Assembly: GCF_023653175.1 (NCBI RefSeq)
Contig: NZ_JAMNXL010000017.1
Coordinates: 1 to 34,389 of the forward strand
Origin: Erythrobacter sp.
Lineage (GTDB): Bacteria; Pseudomonadota; Alphaproteobacteria; Sphingomonadales; Sphingomonadaceae
Length of the DNA stretch: 34,389 nt
Direction of reading: 5' to 3'
Below, piece by piece: positions 18,460 through 27,890 of the stretch. Position numbers and translations under genes: made by a program. Under the pieces are notes generated by a model, which saw nothing but the letters and a program-made list of their open reading frames with translations, ran no database searches and was not told where the DNA came from. How positions within the stretch are numbered: the first letter of the stretch is position 1; each line of letters starts with the position of its first letter.

Positions 18460-18466
18460 GTATGCG
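18451..18466 (+). promoter_or_regulatory. 16-base element before zwf, second copy
   Basis: TTTGAATAAGTATGCG, identical to 11967-11982, 63 bases before the zwf ATG. Its first nine bases double as the last two codons and stop of the transporter gene (F-E-stop), so the element is partly coding here but not at glk. That makes common descent by gene homology unlikely. Confidence 0.45.
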
Positions 18467-18529
18467 CCCTCTGGCGGATAGCCTCCCGCGCGCCTAGGTA
18501 GGGCGCGACGCAAAGAGGGGGCACCCGCC

Positions 18530-19969
18530 ATGAGCTTCACCGCTGACCGCCTGCTGCTGTTCGGAGCCACCGGCGACCTTGCCCAGCGCATGCTGCTGCC
18601 GAGCCTGTTCGCGCTCGAAGCCGACGGGCTGCTCGCCCCCGATCTCAAGATCATCGGCACCGCGCGCAGCAGCATGTCGGACAGCGAATACAGGAACTTC
18701 GCCCGCGCCGCGCTGGAGAAATACCTCCCCGCCGAACGCCGCGGCAGCATGGCGGGGTTCCTCAACCGCCTCGCCTACCAGACGCTCGATGCGACCACGC
18801 TCGAGGGCTACGGCGCGCTCGCCGAGAAGGTCGGCACGCCCGAGCGGGGCCTCGCGATCTTCCTCTCGACCGCGCCGAGCCTGTTCGGCCCCACCATCAA
18901 GGGGCTCCAGTCCGCCGGGCTGACGGGCGAGACGGTGCGCATGTGCCTCGAAAAGCCGCTCGGCACCGACCTTGCCTCGAGCCGCGAGATCAACGACGCG
19001 GTGGCGGGCGCCTTCCCCGAGAGCCGGATTTTCCGCATCGACCACTATCTCGGCAAGGAGACGGTGCAGAACCTGCTCGCGCTGCGCTTTGCCAACATCA
19101 TGTTCGAGCCGCTGTGGAATGCCGCCCACATCGATCACGTGCAGATCACCGTCGCCGAGACCGTGGGTCTTGAAGGCCGCGTCGCCTTCTACGACGATGC
19201 CGGCGCGATCCGCGACATGGTGCAGAACCACATGCTCCAGCTGCTCGCGCTGGTGGCGATGGAGCCGCCCGCCCATTTCGACGCGACCGCGGTGCGTGAC
19301 GAGAAGGTCAAGGTGCTGCGCGCGCTGAGGGGCGTCGCCTCGAACGAGACCGTCACCGGGCAATACCGCGCAGGCGCGATTCAGGGGCAGGCGGTGCCGG
19401 GCTACGACGAGGAACTCGGCAAGCCCTCGGACACCGAGACCTTCGTCGCGATCAAGGCCCATGTCGACAACTGGCGCTGGAAGGGCGTGCCCTTCTACCT
19501 CAGAACCGGCAAGCGCATGCCCAAGCGCGTCACCGAGATCGTGATCCAGTTTGCTTGCGTGCCGCACAGCATCTTTGCCGGAAAAGGCGCGACGATGCAG
19601 CCCAACCGGCTGGTCATCGGCATCCAGCCGGAGGAAAACATCACTCTGTCGCTGATGGCCAAGGTGCCCGGCCTCGACCGCGAGGGCATCCGCCTGCGCT
19701 CGGTGCCGCTCAACATCGCCATGCCCGACGCCTTCAGCGGTGCGGTGCGGCGCATCGCCTATGAGCGCCTGCTGCTTGATCTGGTTGAGGGCGACCAGAC
19801 CCTGTTCGTGCGACGCGACGAGGTCGAGGCGCAATGGGAATGGGTCGACGCGATCCGCGCCGGCTGGGCGGCGGACGGCCTGACCCCCAAGACCTACACC
19901 GCCGGAAGCTGGGGCCCGAGCGCCGCCATCGCCCTGGCGGAACGCGACGGAGTGACGTGGCATGAGTAA
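18530..19969 (+). CDS. zwf: Glucose-6-phosphate 1-dehydrogenase
   Basis: A 479-residue enzyme oxidising glucose 6-phosphate to 6-phosphogluconolactone with NAD(P)+. The N-terminal [13 protein letters not shown] (residues ~8-20) is the dinucleotide-binding fingerprint. RIDHYLGKE (169-177) is the active-site signature, with His172 in the substrate site, followed by the conserved [21 protein letters not shown] later contributes substrate-binding lysine. AGAGGGGG lies upstream of ATG 18530. Its end overlaps edd by eight bases. No pgl gene is present between zwf and edd, unlike the Caulobacter-type order zwf-pgl-edd-glk. Confidence 0.97.
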   Translation: MSFTADRLLLFGATGDLAQRMLLPSLFALEADGLLAPDLKIIGTARSSMSDSEYRNFARAALEKYLPAERRGSMAGFLNRLAYQTLDATTLEGYGALAEKVGTPERGLAIFLSTAPSLFGPTIKGLQSAGLTGETVRMCLEKPLGTDLASSREINDAVAGAFPESRIFRIDHYLGKETVQNLLALRFANIMFEPLWNAAHIDHVQITVAETVGLEGRVAFYDDAGAIRDMVQNHMLQLLALVAMEPPAHFDATAVRDEKVKVLRALRGVASNETVTGQYRAGAIQGQAVPGYDEELGKPSDTETFVAIKAHVDNWRWKGVPFYLRTGKRMPKRVTEIVIQFACVPHSIFAGKGATMQPNRLVIGIQPEENITLSLMAKVPGLDREGIRLRSVPLNIAMPDAFSGAVRRIAYERLLLDLVEGDQTLFVRRDEVEAQWEWVDAIRAGWAADGLTPKTYTAGSWGPSAAIALAERDGVTWHE

Positions 19970-21773
19970 CCTCAACGACACCCTCCACCGGGTGACCCAG
20001 CGCGTGATCGCAAACTCGCGCGCGAGCCGCAGCGCCTATCTCGACCTGATCCGCCGCGAGGGCGACAACATGGGCGAGCGCTCGGCCGTCTCCTGCTCCA
20101 ACCTCGCCCACGCCTACGCCGGGATGGAGGAGGACAAGGCGGCGATGGTCTCCGGCCGCGGGGCCAATATCGGGATCGTCAGCGCCTATAACGACATGCT
20201 CTCGGCCCACGCGCCCTATTACCGCTACCCCGAGCGGCTCAAGATCTACGCCCGCGAGATCGGCGCCACCGCGCAGGTCGCTGGCGGCGTGCCCGCCATG
20301 TGCGACGGGGTGACGCAGGGCGAGGTCGGCATGGAGCTGTCGCTTTTCAGCCGCGACGTGATTGCGCTGTCGACCGCCGTCGCGCTCAGCCATGCGATGT
20401 TCGACGGAGCGCTGCTGCTCGGCATCTGTGACAAGATCGTGCCGGGGCTGATGATGGGCGCCTTGCGGTTCGGCCACCTGCCGATGATCTTCGTCCCCGG
20501 CGGGCCGATGCCGACCGGCATTCCCAACAAGGAAAAGCAGCGCGTTCGCCAGCTCTATGCCGAAGGCAAGGCAACCCGCGCCGAACTGCTGGCGAGCGAG
20601 ATGGGGAGTTACCACTCGCAGGGCACCTGCACCTTCTTCGGCACAGCCAATTCCAACCAGATGATGATGGAGATGATGGGGCTGCACGTCCCCAATTCCG
20701 CCTTCATCAACCCCGGCACCAAACTGCGTCAGGCGCTGGACCGCGCAGCGATGCACCGGGTGGCGGAAATCGGGCACAAGGGCGAGGATTACCGCCCGCT
20801 CGGCTTCGTGGTCGACGAGAAGGCGGTGGTGAACGCGGCCGTGGGCCTGCTCGCCACCGGCGGCTCGACCAACCACGCGATCCATCTGCCCGCCATGGCG
20901 CGCGCGGCGGGCGTGATCTTCGACTGGAACGACCTTGCCGAGCTGTCGAGCGCCGTCCCGCTGATCGCGCAGGTCTATCCCAATGGCGCGGGCGACGTGA
21001 ACCACTTCCACAATGCCGGCGGGATGGGCTTCGTTATTGGCGAACTGCTCGAGGCGGGGCTGGCGCACGCGGACATCCTGACCGTGGCGCGCGGCGGCTT
21101 TGCCGATTACGCCAAGGAGCCCGGGCTGGAGGGCGATGATCTGGTGTGGCGCGATGTCGGGCCCTCGGGCGACGACACGATGCTCCGCCCGGTCGCCAAT
21201 CCGTTCAAGGCGGACGGGGGCATGCGGCTGCTCGAGGGCAATCTTGGCCGCGCCTGCTTCAAGACCTCGGCGGTGGACGAAAGCCGCTGGACGGTGGAAG
21301 CGCCGTGCCGCGTTTTCGAGGATCAGCCGAGCGTCGCCGCCGCCTTCAAGGCGGGCGAGCTGGACCGCGATGTCGTCGTGGTCGTGCGCTTCCAGGGCCC
21401 GCGCGCCAACGGGATGCCCGAACTCCACAAGCTGACCCCGCCCTTGGGCGTGCTTCAGGACCGCGGGTACAAGGTGGCGCTGGTCACCGATGGCCGTATG
21501 TCGGGTGCGAGCGGCAAGGTGCCCGCGGCGATTCATTGCACGCCGGAAGCGCTGGGCGGCGGCCCGCTGGCGCGCCTGCGTGACGGCGATGTCGTGAGAG
21601 TGTGCGCGACAACGGGCGAGCTTTCGACCACCGCCGACCTCGCCTCGCGCGAGCCAGTCGCCGATCCCGCCGCCGACAGCGGCACGGGCCGCGAGCTATT
21701 CGGCATGATGCGCCGCTTTGCCGACGGCGCCGAACAAGGCGCGTCCGCGATGCTGGCCACCGGAGGAATGTGA
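19962..21773 (+). CDS. edd: Phosphogluconate dehydratase
   Basis: A 603-residue dehydratase of the IlvD/Edd family that converts 6-phosphogluconate to 2-keto-3-deoxy-6-phosphogluconate. Cysteines placed as iron-sulfur ligands are Cys114 ([10 protein letters not shown]), Cys156 (GICDKIVPG) and Cys223 ([13 protein letters not shown]). The C-terminal [17 protein letters not shown] is the second family signature. Full length (E. coli Edd is 603). It overlaps zwf by eight bases and is two bases from eda, so zwf-edd-eda is a tight operon. Confidence 0.97.
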   Translation: MSNLNDTLHRVTQRVIANSRASRSAYLDLIRREGDNMGERSAVSCSNLAHAYAGMEEDKAAMVSGRGANIGIVSAYNDMLSAHAPYYRYPERLKIYAREIGATAQVAGGVPAMCDGVTQGEVGMELSLFSRDVIALSTAVALSHAMFDGALLLGICDKIVPGLMMGALRFGHLPMIFVPGGPMPTGIPNKEKQRVRQLYAEGKATRAELLASEMGSYHSQGTCTFFGTANSNQMMMEMMGLHVPNSAFINPGTKLRQALDRAAMHRVAEIGHKGEDYRPLGFVVDEKAVVNAAVGLLATGGSTNHAIHLPAMARAAGVIFDWNDLAELSSAVPLIAQVYPNGAGDVNHFHNAGGMGFVIGELLEAGLAHADILTVARGGFADYAKEPGLEGDDLVWRDVGPSGDDTMLRPVANPFKADGGMRLLEGNLGRACFKTSAVDESRWTVEAPCRVFEDQPSVAAAFKAGELDRDVVVVVRFQGPRANGMPELHKLTPPLGVLQDRGYKVALVTDGRMSGASGKVPAAIHCTPEALGGGPLARLRDGDVVRVCATTGELSTTADLASREPVADPAADSGTGRELFGMMRRFADGAEQGASAMLATGGM

Positions 21774-21775
21774 GA

Positions 21776-22384
21776 ATGAAGATCGACACCATCATGCGCA
21801 CCGCGCCGGTCATCCCGGTGATCGTCATCGAGGACGAGGCGCACGCTGTCCCCCTCGCAGAAGCATTGGTCGCGGGCGGATTGCGGGCGCTCGAAGTCAC
21901 CTTGCGCACCCCTGCCGCCCTCCCCGCGATCCGGGCGATGAAGCAGGTTCCGGGCGCGATCGTCGGCGCGGGCACCGTCACCAACCCCCGCGATCTGGAC
22001 GCGGCGCTGGAAGCGGGCTCCGAGTTCATCGTCTCCCCGGGCCTCACCGAAACCCTCGGCAAGGCAGCCGTGGCAGCCGGCGTGCCTTTCCTCCCCGGCA
22101 TCGCCAATGCGGGCGACATCATGCGCGGGCTCGACCTGGGCCTTGACCGGTTCAAGTTCTTCCCGGCGATGGCGGCGGGCGGCCTCCCCGCATTGAAAGC
22201 CCTCGCGGCGCCCTTCGGAAACGTGCGCTTTTGCCCGACCGGCGGGATCAGCCTCGAAAACGCGCCCGAATGGCTCGCCTTCGATCCCGTCCTGTGCGTC
22301 GGCGGGAGCTGGGTCTCCCCCAAGGGCGCGCCCGACAAGGCGGTGGTGGAGCGGCTGGCGCGGGAAGCTTTCGGCTTGCGTTAG
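21776..22384 (+). CDS. eda: KDPG aldolase
   Basis: A 202-residue class I aldolase that splits 2-keto-3-deoxy-6-phosphogluconate into pyruvate and glyceraldehyde 3-phosphate. ATG 21776 has GGAGG (21762-21766) nine bases ahead and sits two bases after the edd stop; the longer open frame upstream is inside edd. Visible active-site residues are Glu40 (ALEVTLRT), Arg44, Thr67 (GAGTV) and Schiff-base Lys127 (RFKFFPA), matching E. coli Glu45, Arg49, Thr73 and Lys133. CPTGGI binds phosphate. Its stop interlocks with the esterase stop on the other strand. Confidence 0.97.
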   Translation: MKIDTIMRTAPVIPVIVIEDEAHAVPLAEALVAGGLRALEVTLRTPAALPAIRAMKQVPGAIVGAGTVTNPRDLDAALEAGSEFIVSPGLTETLGKAAVAAGVPFLPGIANAGDIMRGLDLGLDRFKFFPAMAAGGLPALKALAAPFGNVRFCPTGGISLENAPEWLAFDPVLCVGGSWVSPKGAPDKAVVERLAREAFGLR

Positions 22385-23290
22385 TCCTTCGCGAGCAGCC
22401 ACCCGAACACCTCGGGCAGGCGCGCGGCCCAGGCGTTCTCCTCGTGCTCGGCGCCCTCGTAGACCCGGCTCTCCCAGTCGCGGCCCTTCTGCCATCCCGC
22501 GCTGGCGAACCGCGCGTCGATGACCTGCTGGTAGGGCGCGTAATAGGCATCGAGCGTGGCGGTGCCGTGGTCCATCCACACCCGCCGTCCGCCCGGTGCC
22601 CCGAGGCGCGCGGCGAACCAGCCGTCCCACAGCGTCCGCAATTGCGCTTCGTCGGCGGCGATGGCGCGCGGATCGACCGCAGGCCAGTGCGAGGAGACAC
22701 AGCCCGCGCGGCCGAACACCTGCGGCGCCTCGAGAAAGGCGTAGCAGCTCATCAGCCCGCCCATCGAGGAGCCGACGATCGCGGTGTCGTCCCGCCCGCT
22801 GCGGGTGCGGAAGGAGGTGTCGACCCAGCGCTTCAGCGGCCCCGCGATCCACGCGAGATAGTGGTGCGAAATCACCCCCCCCCGGCGTTGCGGCGTCCAG
22901 CTGCTGGCGCAGGTTGCCCGATGCGAGATCATAGGCGCTGCGCGGGAGATATTGCCGGTGCCGGTTGGGCCCCGGTGCCCAGATGCCGATGATGATGTGC
23001 GGCTCGACCTTGCCGCTCTGCACGGCGGTCATCATCGCCTTGTCGGCCGCCCAGATCTTGTTGAAGTTGCTGTTCTTCAGATCGAACAGATTGTGCCCGT
23101 CATGCATGTAGAGCACCGGATAGCGCGCGTCGGACGCGTCGTAACCGGGCGGCAGCCAGATCGAGAGACGCTGGTCGGGCAGGCCCTCGGCAGCGACGCG
23201 CTCGTACTCGATCAGGCGTCCTCCATCCTTGGCGGCAAGCGGCATGGCGAGGCCGATCAGTGCGGCGAGCGCGGCAAGCAGTCGTAACAT
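22381..23290 (-). pseudogene. Secreted alpha/beta-hydrolase (esterase, PF00756 type), frameshifted
   Basis: Two adjacent minus-strand frames make one protein. The 5' part (from ATG 23290, ribosome site GAGGGAGAG) has a signal peptide ending near PLAA, then SIWLPPGY, VLYMHDGHNLFD and a short run to TPGG at ~138. The 3' part resumes as VISHHYLAWIAGPLKRWVDT, carries the nucleophile elbow GSSMGG (Ser ~175) and the probable catalytic His in EGAEHEENAW, and ends LLAKD. The shift occurs in a run of nine G (plus-strand C 22875-22883); eight would restore a 302-residue enzyme of normal esterase/feruloyl-esterase-like build. It could be a real mutation, phase variation or a sequencing error. As written, translation would run on antisense to eda. 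It follows the fructokinase in the sucrose operon by 45 bases; substrate unknown. Confidence 0.85.
22875..22883. repeat. Nine-base G:C homopolymer inside the esterase gene
   Basis: Nine C on the plus strand (nine G in the coding sense) exactly where the esterase frame breaks. Removing one base makes CCG GGG GGG GTG and joins the two halves. Confidence 0.9.
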
Positions 23291-23335
23291 CAGTGTCTCT
23301 CCCTCACGCCCTTATCGCGAGGGAAGACATGAGGT

Positions 23336-24205
23336 TCAAGCATCTGCGGCGGCAGCATTCGCGAGCAGCATCGCGCCGGTGATCCCGCTGTCGGTGCCGA
23401 GCCGCGGAGCGATGATCCGGTGGCGTGCGCCGCCGGGGAGGTAACCGGCGTCCAGTTCGCGGGCGCGCGCGGCGATGCGCTCGACAAGGCCGGGGGTCTG
23501 CGCGACGCCGCCGCCGATCACAACCTCCTCGACCGCGACGCTGGCGAAGAGGACGTGGCAGGCCTGCGCCACATAGTCGGCGACGATCGCGTGGGCCCCA
23601 TGGTCGGCGCCAAGCTCGGAGAGCGAGGCGCCCCAGCGCGCCATCACCGCGGGGCCACTGGCGAGCCCCTCGAGGCAGTCGCCATGATGCGGGCACGTGC
23701 CGGCAAAGTCGCGGTCCTCGGGGTGGCGACGCGGGAAGATGTGGCCGACTTCGGGGTGGGCGATACCGTGGACCGGGCGGCCATCCAGCACAAGCCCGCC
23801 GCCGATGCCGGTGCCTACGGTGATGTATGCGAGGCTCCCGCCCGCCGCTCCGCCCCGCGCCGCATGCTCGGCGAGCGCGGCCGCATTGACGTCGGTGTCA
23901 AAGCCGACCGGCACGCCGCCAAGCGCAGCGGAAAGGTGGCGGGCGACGTCGGTGCCTGCCCAGCCGGGCTTGGGCGTGGTGGTGATGAAGCCCCATTGCG
24001 GCGAGGCGGGGTCGAGCTCGACGGGGCCGAAGCTGCCGATCCCCAGCCCCTTGATCGGGCCCTGCGACGCCAGCCATGCGGCGGCCTCGGCCAGCGTCGT
24101 GGCGGGATCGCGGGTCGGGATGGTAAGGCGGGCGGTGATGGCGTCAGGCGCAGGGCCGACCGCGAGCACGAACTTGGTTCCGCCCGCCTCGATTGCGGCC
24201 AGCAT
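23336..24205 (-). CDS. ROK-family fructokinase
   Basis: A 289-residue sugar kinase, probably making fructose 6-phosphate. EAGGTKFVLAVG (6-17) is the ATP-phosphate motif, GFDTDVNAAALAE holds catalytic Asp105, and VGTGIGGGLV is the second nucleotide loop. The zinc site is GHIFPRR (His155) followed by CPHHGDCLEG (Cys171, His174, Cys177), the spacing seen in the ROK fructokinase branch (ScrK/GmuE-like). Its ATG overlaps the GH68 stop by one base (TGATG), so the two are translationally coupled. That pairing with a beta-fructosidase supports fructose as substrate. Confidence 0.92.
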   Translation of the reverse strand: MLAAIEAGGTKFVLAVGPAPDAITARLTIPTRDPATTLAEAAAWLASQGPIKGLGIGSFGPVELDPASPQWGFITTTPKPGWAGTDVARHLSAALGGVPVGFDTDVNAAALAEHAARGGAAGGSLAYITVGTGIGGGLVLDGRPVHGIAHPEVGHIFPRRHPEDRDFAGTCPHHGDCLEGLASGPAVMARWGASLSELGADHGAHAIVADYVAQACHVLFASVAVEEVVIGGGVAQTPGLVERIAARARELDAGYLPGGARHRIIAPRLGTDSGITGAMLLANAAAADA

Positions 24206-25290
24206 CAGGCGGCAAGCTCCGCGCGCTCGCCGTCCAGCGTAAGGTGCAGCAGCGGCGCAGGCACCCCGCCGAAGCGATCATCAGGAAGGAGGTCGACGAA
24301 GCTGCACACGGTCAGGTCCGCGTCAACATACCAGCTGTAAGTCTGCTGCGGACGATCGGCAGGGTTGGCAAGCACCAACCCCGTCCCGTTGAGCGGCCTC
24401 CACGGCCCTGCCATGCTGTCTGCCACCATCCCGTAGAGCCCTCCCGGTACGTGCCGCAGGCCTTCGGCGAAGGTCGCAGTCTGGGTCGACCAGAAGGCGT
24501 AATAGGAACCGGCGTGGAACACCAGATGGGCGCGTTCGAGCTCGTTGTTGACGCCATCGGCATGGATCGCGGGGGCGATCAGCTCCCACGTGCCGTCATT
24601 GCCCTTCCGGGCCAGGCCGAAGGCGCCGTTGAAGGCGCTGGCCGAACCGGCGAGCGAAGCGGTGAAGGCGAGGTATTCAGCGCCGTCCGCCGGATCGCGG
24701 AAGTAGGCCGGGTCGCGGAAGGCCTTGATCTTGCCCGCCTCGCCCTCGTGCGCGTCGGCGGGCATGTAGTGGGGGCCGTAGCCGGTGACGAGCGGGGCGG
24801 GCGCGGACCAGCCGGTCGGCCAGCCGTCCTCCCCGACCGGGGCGGTGGCCGCCCACAGCTCCTGCTGGTAGCCGCCTGCACGGGTGTCGGTGCCGGCAGC
24901 GGTAAAGAACAGGGTGACGGTGCCATCGTGCAGCAGCGCCGAACCCGCCCATTCACGCTCGTAGGAAACGGGCATGTCGGGGAGCACCGGGCCATGATCC
25001 GTCCAGCCATCGCCCATGCGCTCGAGCCAGTGGATCTTGGCCTCGAAGTGCCGCAGCGCGGGATCGCCGCAATCGGGGGCGGTCAGCGCCATCCACAGCT
25101 CGCGGCCGGCGAGCAGCGTGCGGTGGCCGGCGGTGTCCTGCAGCGGCCACATGTCCCAGTAGAGCCGCGCAGGATCGAGGGCCCCGTGCCCCGCACCGCC
25201 CACAGGCGGGATCAGCGCGCCGGCGCCCGGAATCGCCGCGATCCGGCGCACCTGTTCGGCCGTCCACATGCTGGTCATCCGCGCTCTCAT
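24205..25290 (-). CDS. Glycoside hydrolase family 68 beta-fructosidase/levansucrase-like enzyme
   Basis: A 361-residue GH68 protein acting on sucrose, by hydrolysis or fructosyl transfer. Catalytic motifs are WDMWPLQD (nucleophile Asp46), EWAGSAL (equivalent of SacB WSGS), FRDPAYF (stabiliser Asp193) and ELERAHLVF (acid/base Glu252). YSWYVD near the end is also family-typical. It has no signal peptide and is much shorter than SacB (473), so a cytoplasmic sucrose hydrolase is likelier than a secreted levansucrase; the Zymomonas enzymes also lack a classical signal. The start is uncertain: ATG 25290 or, four codons on, 25278 (better spaced from GGGATGAGAG). It lies 80 bases after the TonB receptor and is coupled to the fructokinase. 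Confidence 0.9.
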   Translation of the reverse strand: MRARMTSMWTAEQVRRIAAIPGAGALIPPVGGAGHGALDPARLYWDMWPLQDTAGHRTLLAGRELWMALTAPDCGDPALRHFEAKIHWLERMGDGWTDHGPVLPDMPVSYEREWAGSALLHDGTVTLFFTAAGTDTRAGGYQQELWAATAPVGEDGWPTGWSAPAPLVTGYGPHYMPADAHEGEAGKIKAFRDPAYFRDPADGAEYLAFTASLAGSASAFNGAFGLARKGNDGTWELIAPAIHADGVNNELERAHLVFHAGSYYAFWSTQTATFAEGLRHVPGGLYGMVADSMAGPWRPLNGTGLVLANPADRPQQTYSWYVDADLTVCSFVDLLPDDRFGGVPAPLLHLTLDGERAELAA

Positions 25291-25322
25291 CCCGTCACGT
25301 CACATCACCAAAAGGAAGGGCC

Positions 25323-25346
25323 GGCCGCCGGGGAGAATTGGCGGCC
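25323..25346 (-). promoter_or_regulatory. Intercistronic hairpin between receptor and GH68 genes
   Basis: GGCCGCC and GGCGGCC form a 7-bp perfect stem with a ten-base loop. In the transcribed direction it is followed after a few bases by CTTCCTTTT. It may partly terminate transcription or protect the receptor mRNA end, which would let the receptor be made in excess of the cytoplasmic enzymes. Confidence 0.4.
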
Positions 25347-25370
25347 AGCCCCATGCCACAGGTCCGGTTG

Positions 25371-27833
25371 TCAGAAGTCGAACCGGATCGAGGCAAGCAC
25401 GGTGCGACCGGCGATCGAGCGGGCGCGGACGATCCCGTTGGCCGGGATCGAGCCTTCCTCCGCCTCGGTGAAGCCGGTGGCGTTGAACAGGTTGGCCGCG
25501 TTGAGGCCGACCTCGATCCGGTCGATCGGGCGGAAGGCAACGAAGGCGTTGACCTGCGTGTAGGCGGGCAGCTTCAGCTGGTTGCTGTCCTGCGTGAAGC
25601 TGTCGGTGGTGCCGACCACGTTGGCGCCCACGGTGAACAGGTCGCTCTCGTACTGCGCGGTGGCTTGGTACACGAGGTCGGCCTGGCGGCGCGGGGTGTT
25701 GCCGATGGTGGTCGCATCAAGCGCGTCCTGGATCTCCGAGTCGGTCCACGTCACGCCTGCCGTCAGGCTGAACGGCCCCGTGCGGTACGAACCCTCAAGC
25801 TCGATCCCGAAGGCCTCGTAGGTGCTGTCGAACAGTTCCAGCGGAGCGAGCTCGACGTTGGTTTCCTCGGTCTTGGCGAAGAAGCCGGTGGCGTAGAAGC
25901 CGATCCCGCCCGACTGGTACTTGGCACCCACTTCGATCTGGTTGACCGTGGCGATCACCCCTGCATCGCCGCCCGGCAGGCTGCCATCGGTGGTGCTGAC
26001 CGCAGGCGAGAACAGCGAGCGGTCGGCGGTGTGACGCCCGCCGCGGCTGACCCGAGCGAACAGGCCGAGATCGTCGGAGACGAGGTAGTTCGCCCCCAGC
26101 GAGTAGCTGACATAGTCGAAGTCGTAGTTCACCGGCCGCGCATTGCCGAGCGGCAGGACGGCGGTCTGCGCCTCGGCGGTGCTGATCGTGCCGTTGCGGT
26201 CGAAATCGAAACTGCCGATGCCGGTGCCGAAGCCCGTGTCCGCGCCGGTGATCGTCCCGCTCGCATCGCCGAAATCATAGCGGATCGAGGCGTCGAGCGT
26301 CAGGCGGCCGGTCTCGAACGAGAGCGAGGCGAAGGGCGCGTAGGTGCTGTAGTCGACATCATAGGACCGGCGGCAGCAATTGCCGAAGAAGGTCGCGCCG
26401 AAGCCTACCGTGCCGTTCTGGGTGACGATCTGCCCGCCTGCGTTGCGGATGTTGACCAGCACCGCCTGGCCATCGCCCTGCACGGTCTGGACGTGGCTGG
26501 TCCACAGCCAGTCGGTATCGACTGTCTGGCGCGACAGGTAGAAGCCGCTGGTGAAATTCAGCGTGCCGCCGCCAAGGTCGAACTCCTTGTTCACGCGGAA
26601 GTCGTTGGTGATGTTGTCGAGGCTGTTGAGGCGGGTGTTGAACACCACCACGTTGGTGAGCAGGCCATTGCCGCCGACAGTGGTGGGATTGACGGTCTGC
26701 CCGGCATTCGGGCCGGTGGCGATGATGATGCTCGCACCCGGGCCGCCGGCGACAGAGTTGGCGACATTCTGGGCCAGATCGGCACCGGCCGGGAAGGGCG
26801 ACAGGAAGCCGCCCGAATTGTCGGCGAAGCGGAAGCGGTTGGTCAGCGTCCAGCCGCCGCCCACGTCGATCTCGCTCTCGATCCCGAAGGCGAAGGACTG
26901 CACCGAAAGCCCGTCGCGGAAATCGAAGGTCGCCGGGTTGTTGTTCCCGTCGAGCGTCACTGCGGGGGTGATGAAGGGGCTGTAGAGCGAATCCGTGCGC
27001 GGATCGAAGCCGGCAATCGCCTCGTAGTTCGGGCTTGCATTGCCGCCCGTCACCCGCACCGGCTGGGGCAGGATGGTCGGGGTCTTGTCGTCCAGATACT
27101 TGGCCGAGAAGCGGATATAGCCGCCGTCGAATTCCTTGGTGATGTTGGCCTTGATCTGGCCGCCGTCATAGCCGTTGTAGCCGATGTCGCGCGGCCCTTC
27201 GCCTGTGCGGTAGAAGCCGCCGACGTGGAAGTAGAGGTCTTCGCCCAGCGGCGCGCCGTAATCGAAATCGAGGCGATAGGTCTCGAAGTCGAGGCCGACC
27301 GTGCCCTGGATCGCGCCGCCTTCCTGCTTGCCGGTCTTGGAAATGAAGTTGATCACCGCCCCCGGCGCGTTCGAGGCGAAGGTCGAGGCCGAACCGCCGC
27401 GAACGGCTTCGACGCGGGCGACCGAGCGGTCGGCGCGCAGGAAGTTGTCGGCATTGCCGAAGATGATGTCGCCGAATTCGAGGATCGGCAGGCCATCTTC
27501 CTGAAGCTGGATGTAGCGCGCACCGCCGGTCGAGACCGGGATACCGCGCACCGCGATATTGGCATTGCCCTCACCGCCCGAAGCTTCCGAGCGGATGCCC
27601 GGGATCTGGCGGATGAGGTCGGCCGAGGACGGCGCGTTGAGGTTGGTGATGGCCTCGGCACCGATCGAGCTGACCGAGACCGAGCTTTCGATGCGGTTCT
27701 GGCCGCGAGCGACCGCGGTGACGATGATTTCCTCGCCCTCGACGGTGTCGGTGGAATCCTGTGCAAAGGCGGGGGTGGTGACGAGCGCCGACACGGCGGC
27801 ACCGGCGCAAAGCGCGTAACGCAATTTCATCAT
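25371..27833 (-). CDS. TonB-dependent receptor, probable sucrose/fructoside uptake
   Basis: An 820-residue outer-membrane receptor. ATG 27833 (or the adjacent ATG 27830) follows AGGAGA; the open frame's upstream ATG at 27857 lies before the ribosome site. A signal peptide ends in PAFAQ, then the TonB box region EEIIVTAVA, then the plug (SADLIRQIPGIRS, NIAVRGIPV, VARVEAVRGGSASTFASNAPGAVINFISK). The beta-barrel ends TVLASIRFDF with the terminal Phe of outer-membrane barrels. It heads the operon with GH68 and fructokinase and faces a sucrose-type MFS gene, which argues for a sugar ligand, in the manner of SuxA-like systems of xanthomonads. LacI operators lie 58-97 bases upstream. Confidence 0.93.
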   Translation of the reverse strand: MMKLRYALCAGAAVSALVTTPAFAQDSTDTVEGEEIIVTAVARGQNRIESSVSVSSIGAEAITNLNAPSSADLIRQIPGIRSEASGGEGNANIAVRGIPVSTGGARYIQLQEDGLPILEFGDIIFGNADNFLRADRSVARVEAVRGGSASTFASNAPGAVINFISKTGKQEGGAIQGTVGLDFETYRLDFDYGAPLGEDLYFHVGGFYRTGEGPRDIGYNGYDGGQIKANITKEFDGGYIRFSAKYLDDKTPTILPQPVRVTGGNASPNYEAIAGFDPRTDSLYSPFITPAVTLDGNNNPATFDFRDGLSVQSFAFGIESEIDVGGGWTLTNRFRFADNSGGFLSPFPAGADLAQNVANSVAGGPGASIIIATGPNAGQTVNPTTVGGNGLLTNVVVFNTRLNSLDNITNDFRVNKEFDLGGGTLNFTSGFYLSRQTVDTDWLWTSHVQTVQGDGQAVLVNIRNAGGQIVTQNGTVGFGATFFGNCCRRSYDVDYSTYAPFASLSFETGRLTLDASIRYDFGDASGTITGADTGFGTGIGSFDFDRNGTISTAEAQTAVLPLGNARPVNYDFDYVSYSLGANYLVSDDLGLFARVSRGGRHTADRSLFSPAVSTTDGSLPGGDAGVIATVNQIEVGAKYQSGGIGFYATGFFAKTEETNVELAPLELFDSTYEAFGIELEGSYRTGPFSLTAGVTWTDSEIQDALDATTIGNTPRRQADLVYQATAQYESDLFTVGANVVGTTDSFTQDSNQLKLPAYTQVNAFVAFRPIDRIEVGLNAANLFNATGFTEAEEGSIPANGIVRARSIAGRTVLASIRFDF

Positions 27834-27890
27834 GGGTCTCCTCTCGAGCTCGCGCATCTTCGGGCGCTGACAATGCGAGGCCTAACCATT

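Noticed and set aside
17029-18765. 578-codon minus-strand frame over the transporter and start of zwf
   Set aside because: Shadow of a hydrophobic membrane protein; rich in Arg/Asp/Glu/His as expected for antisense of such codons.
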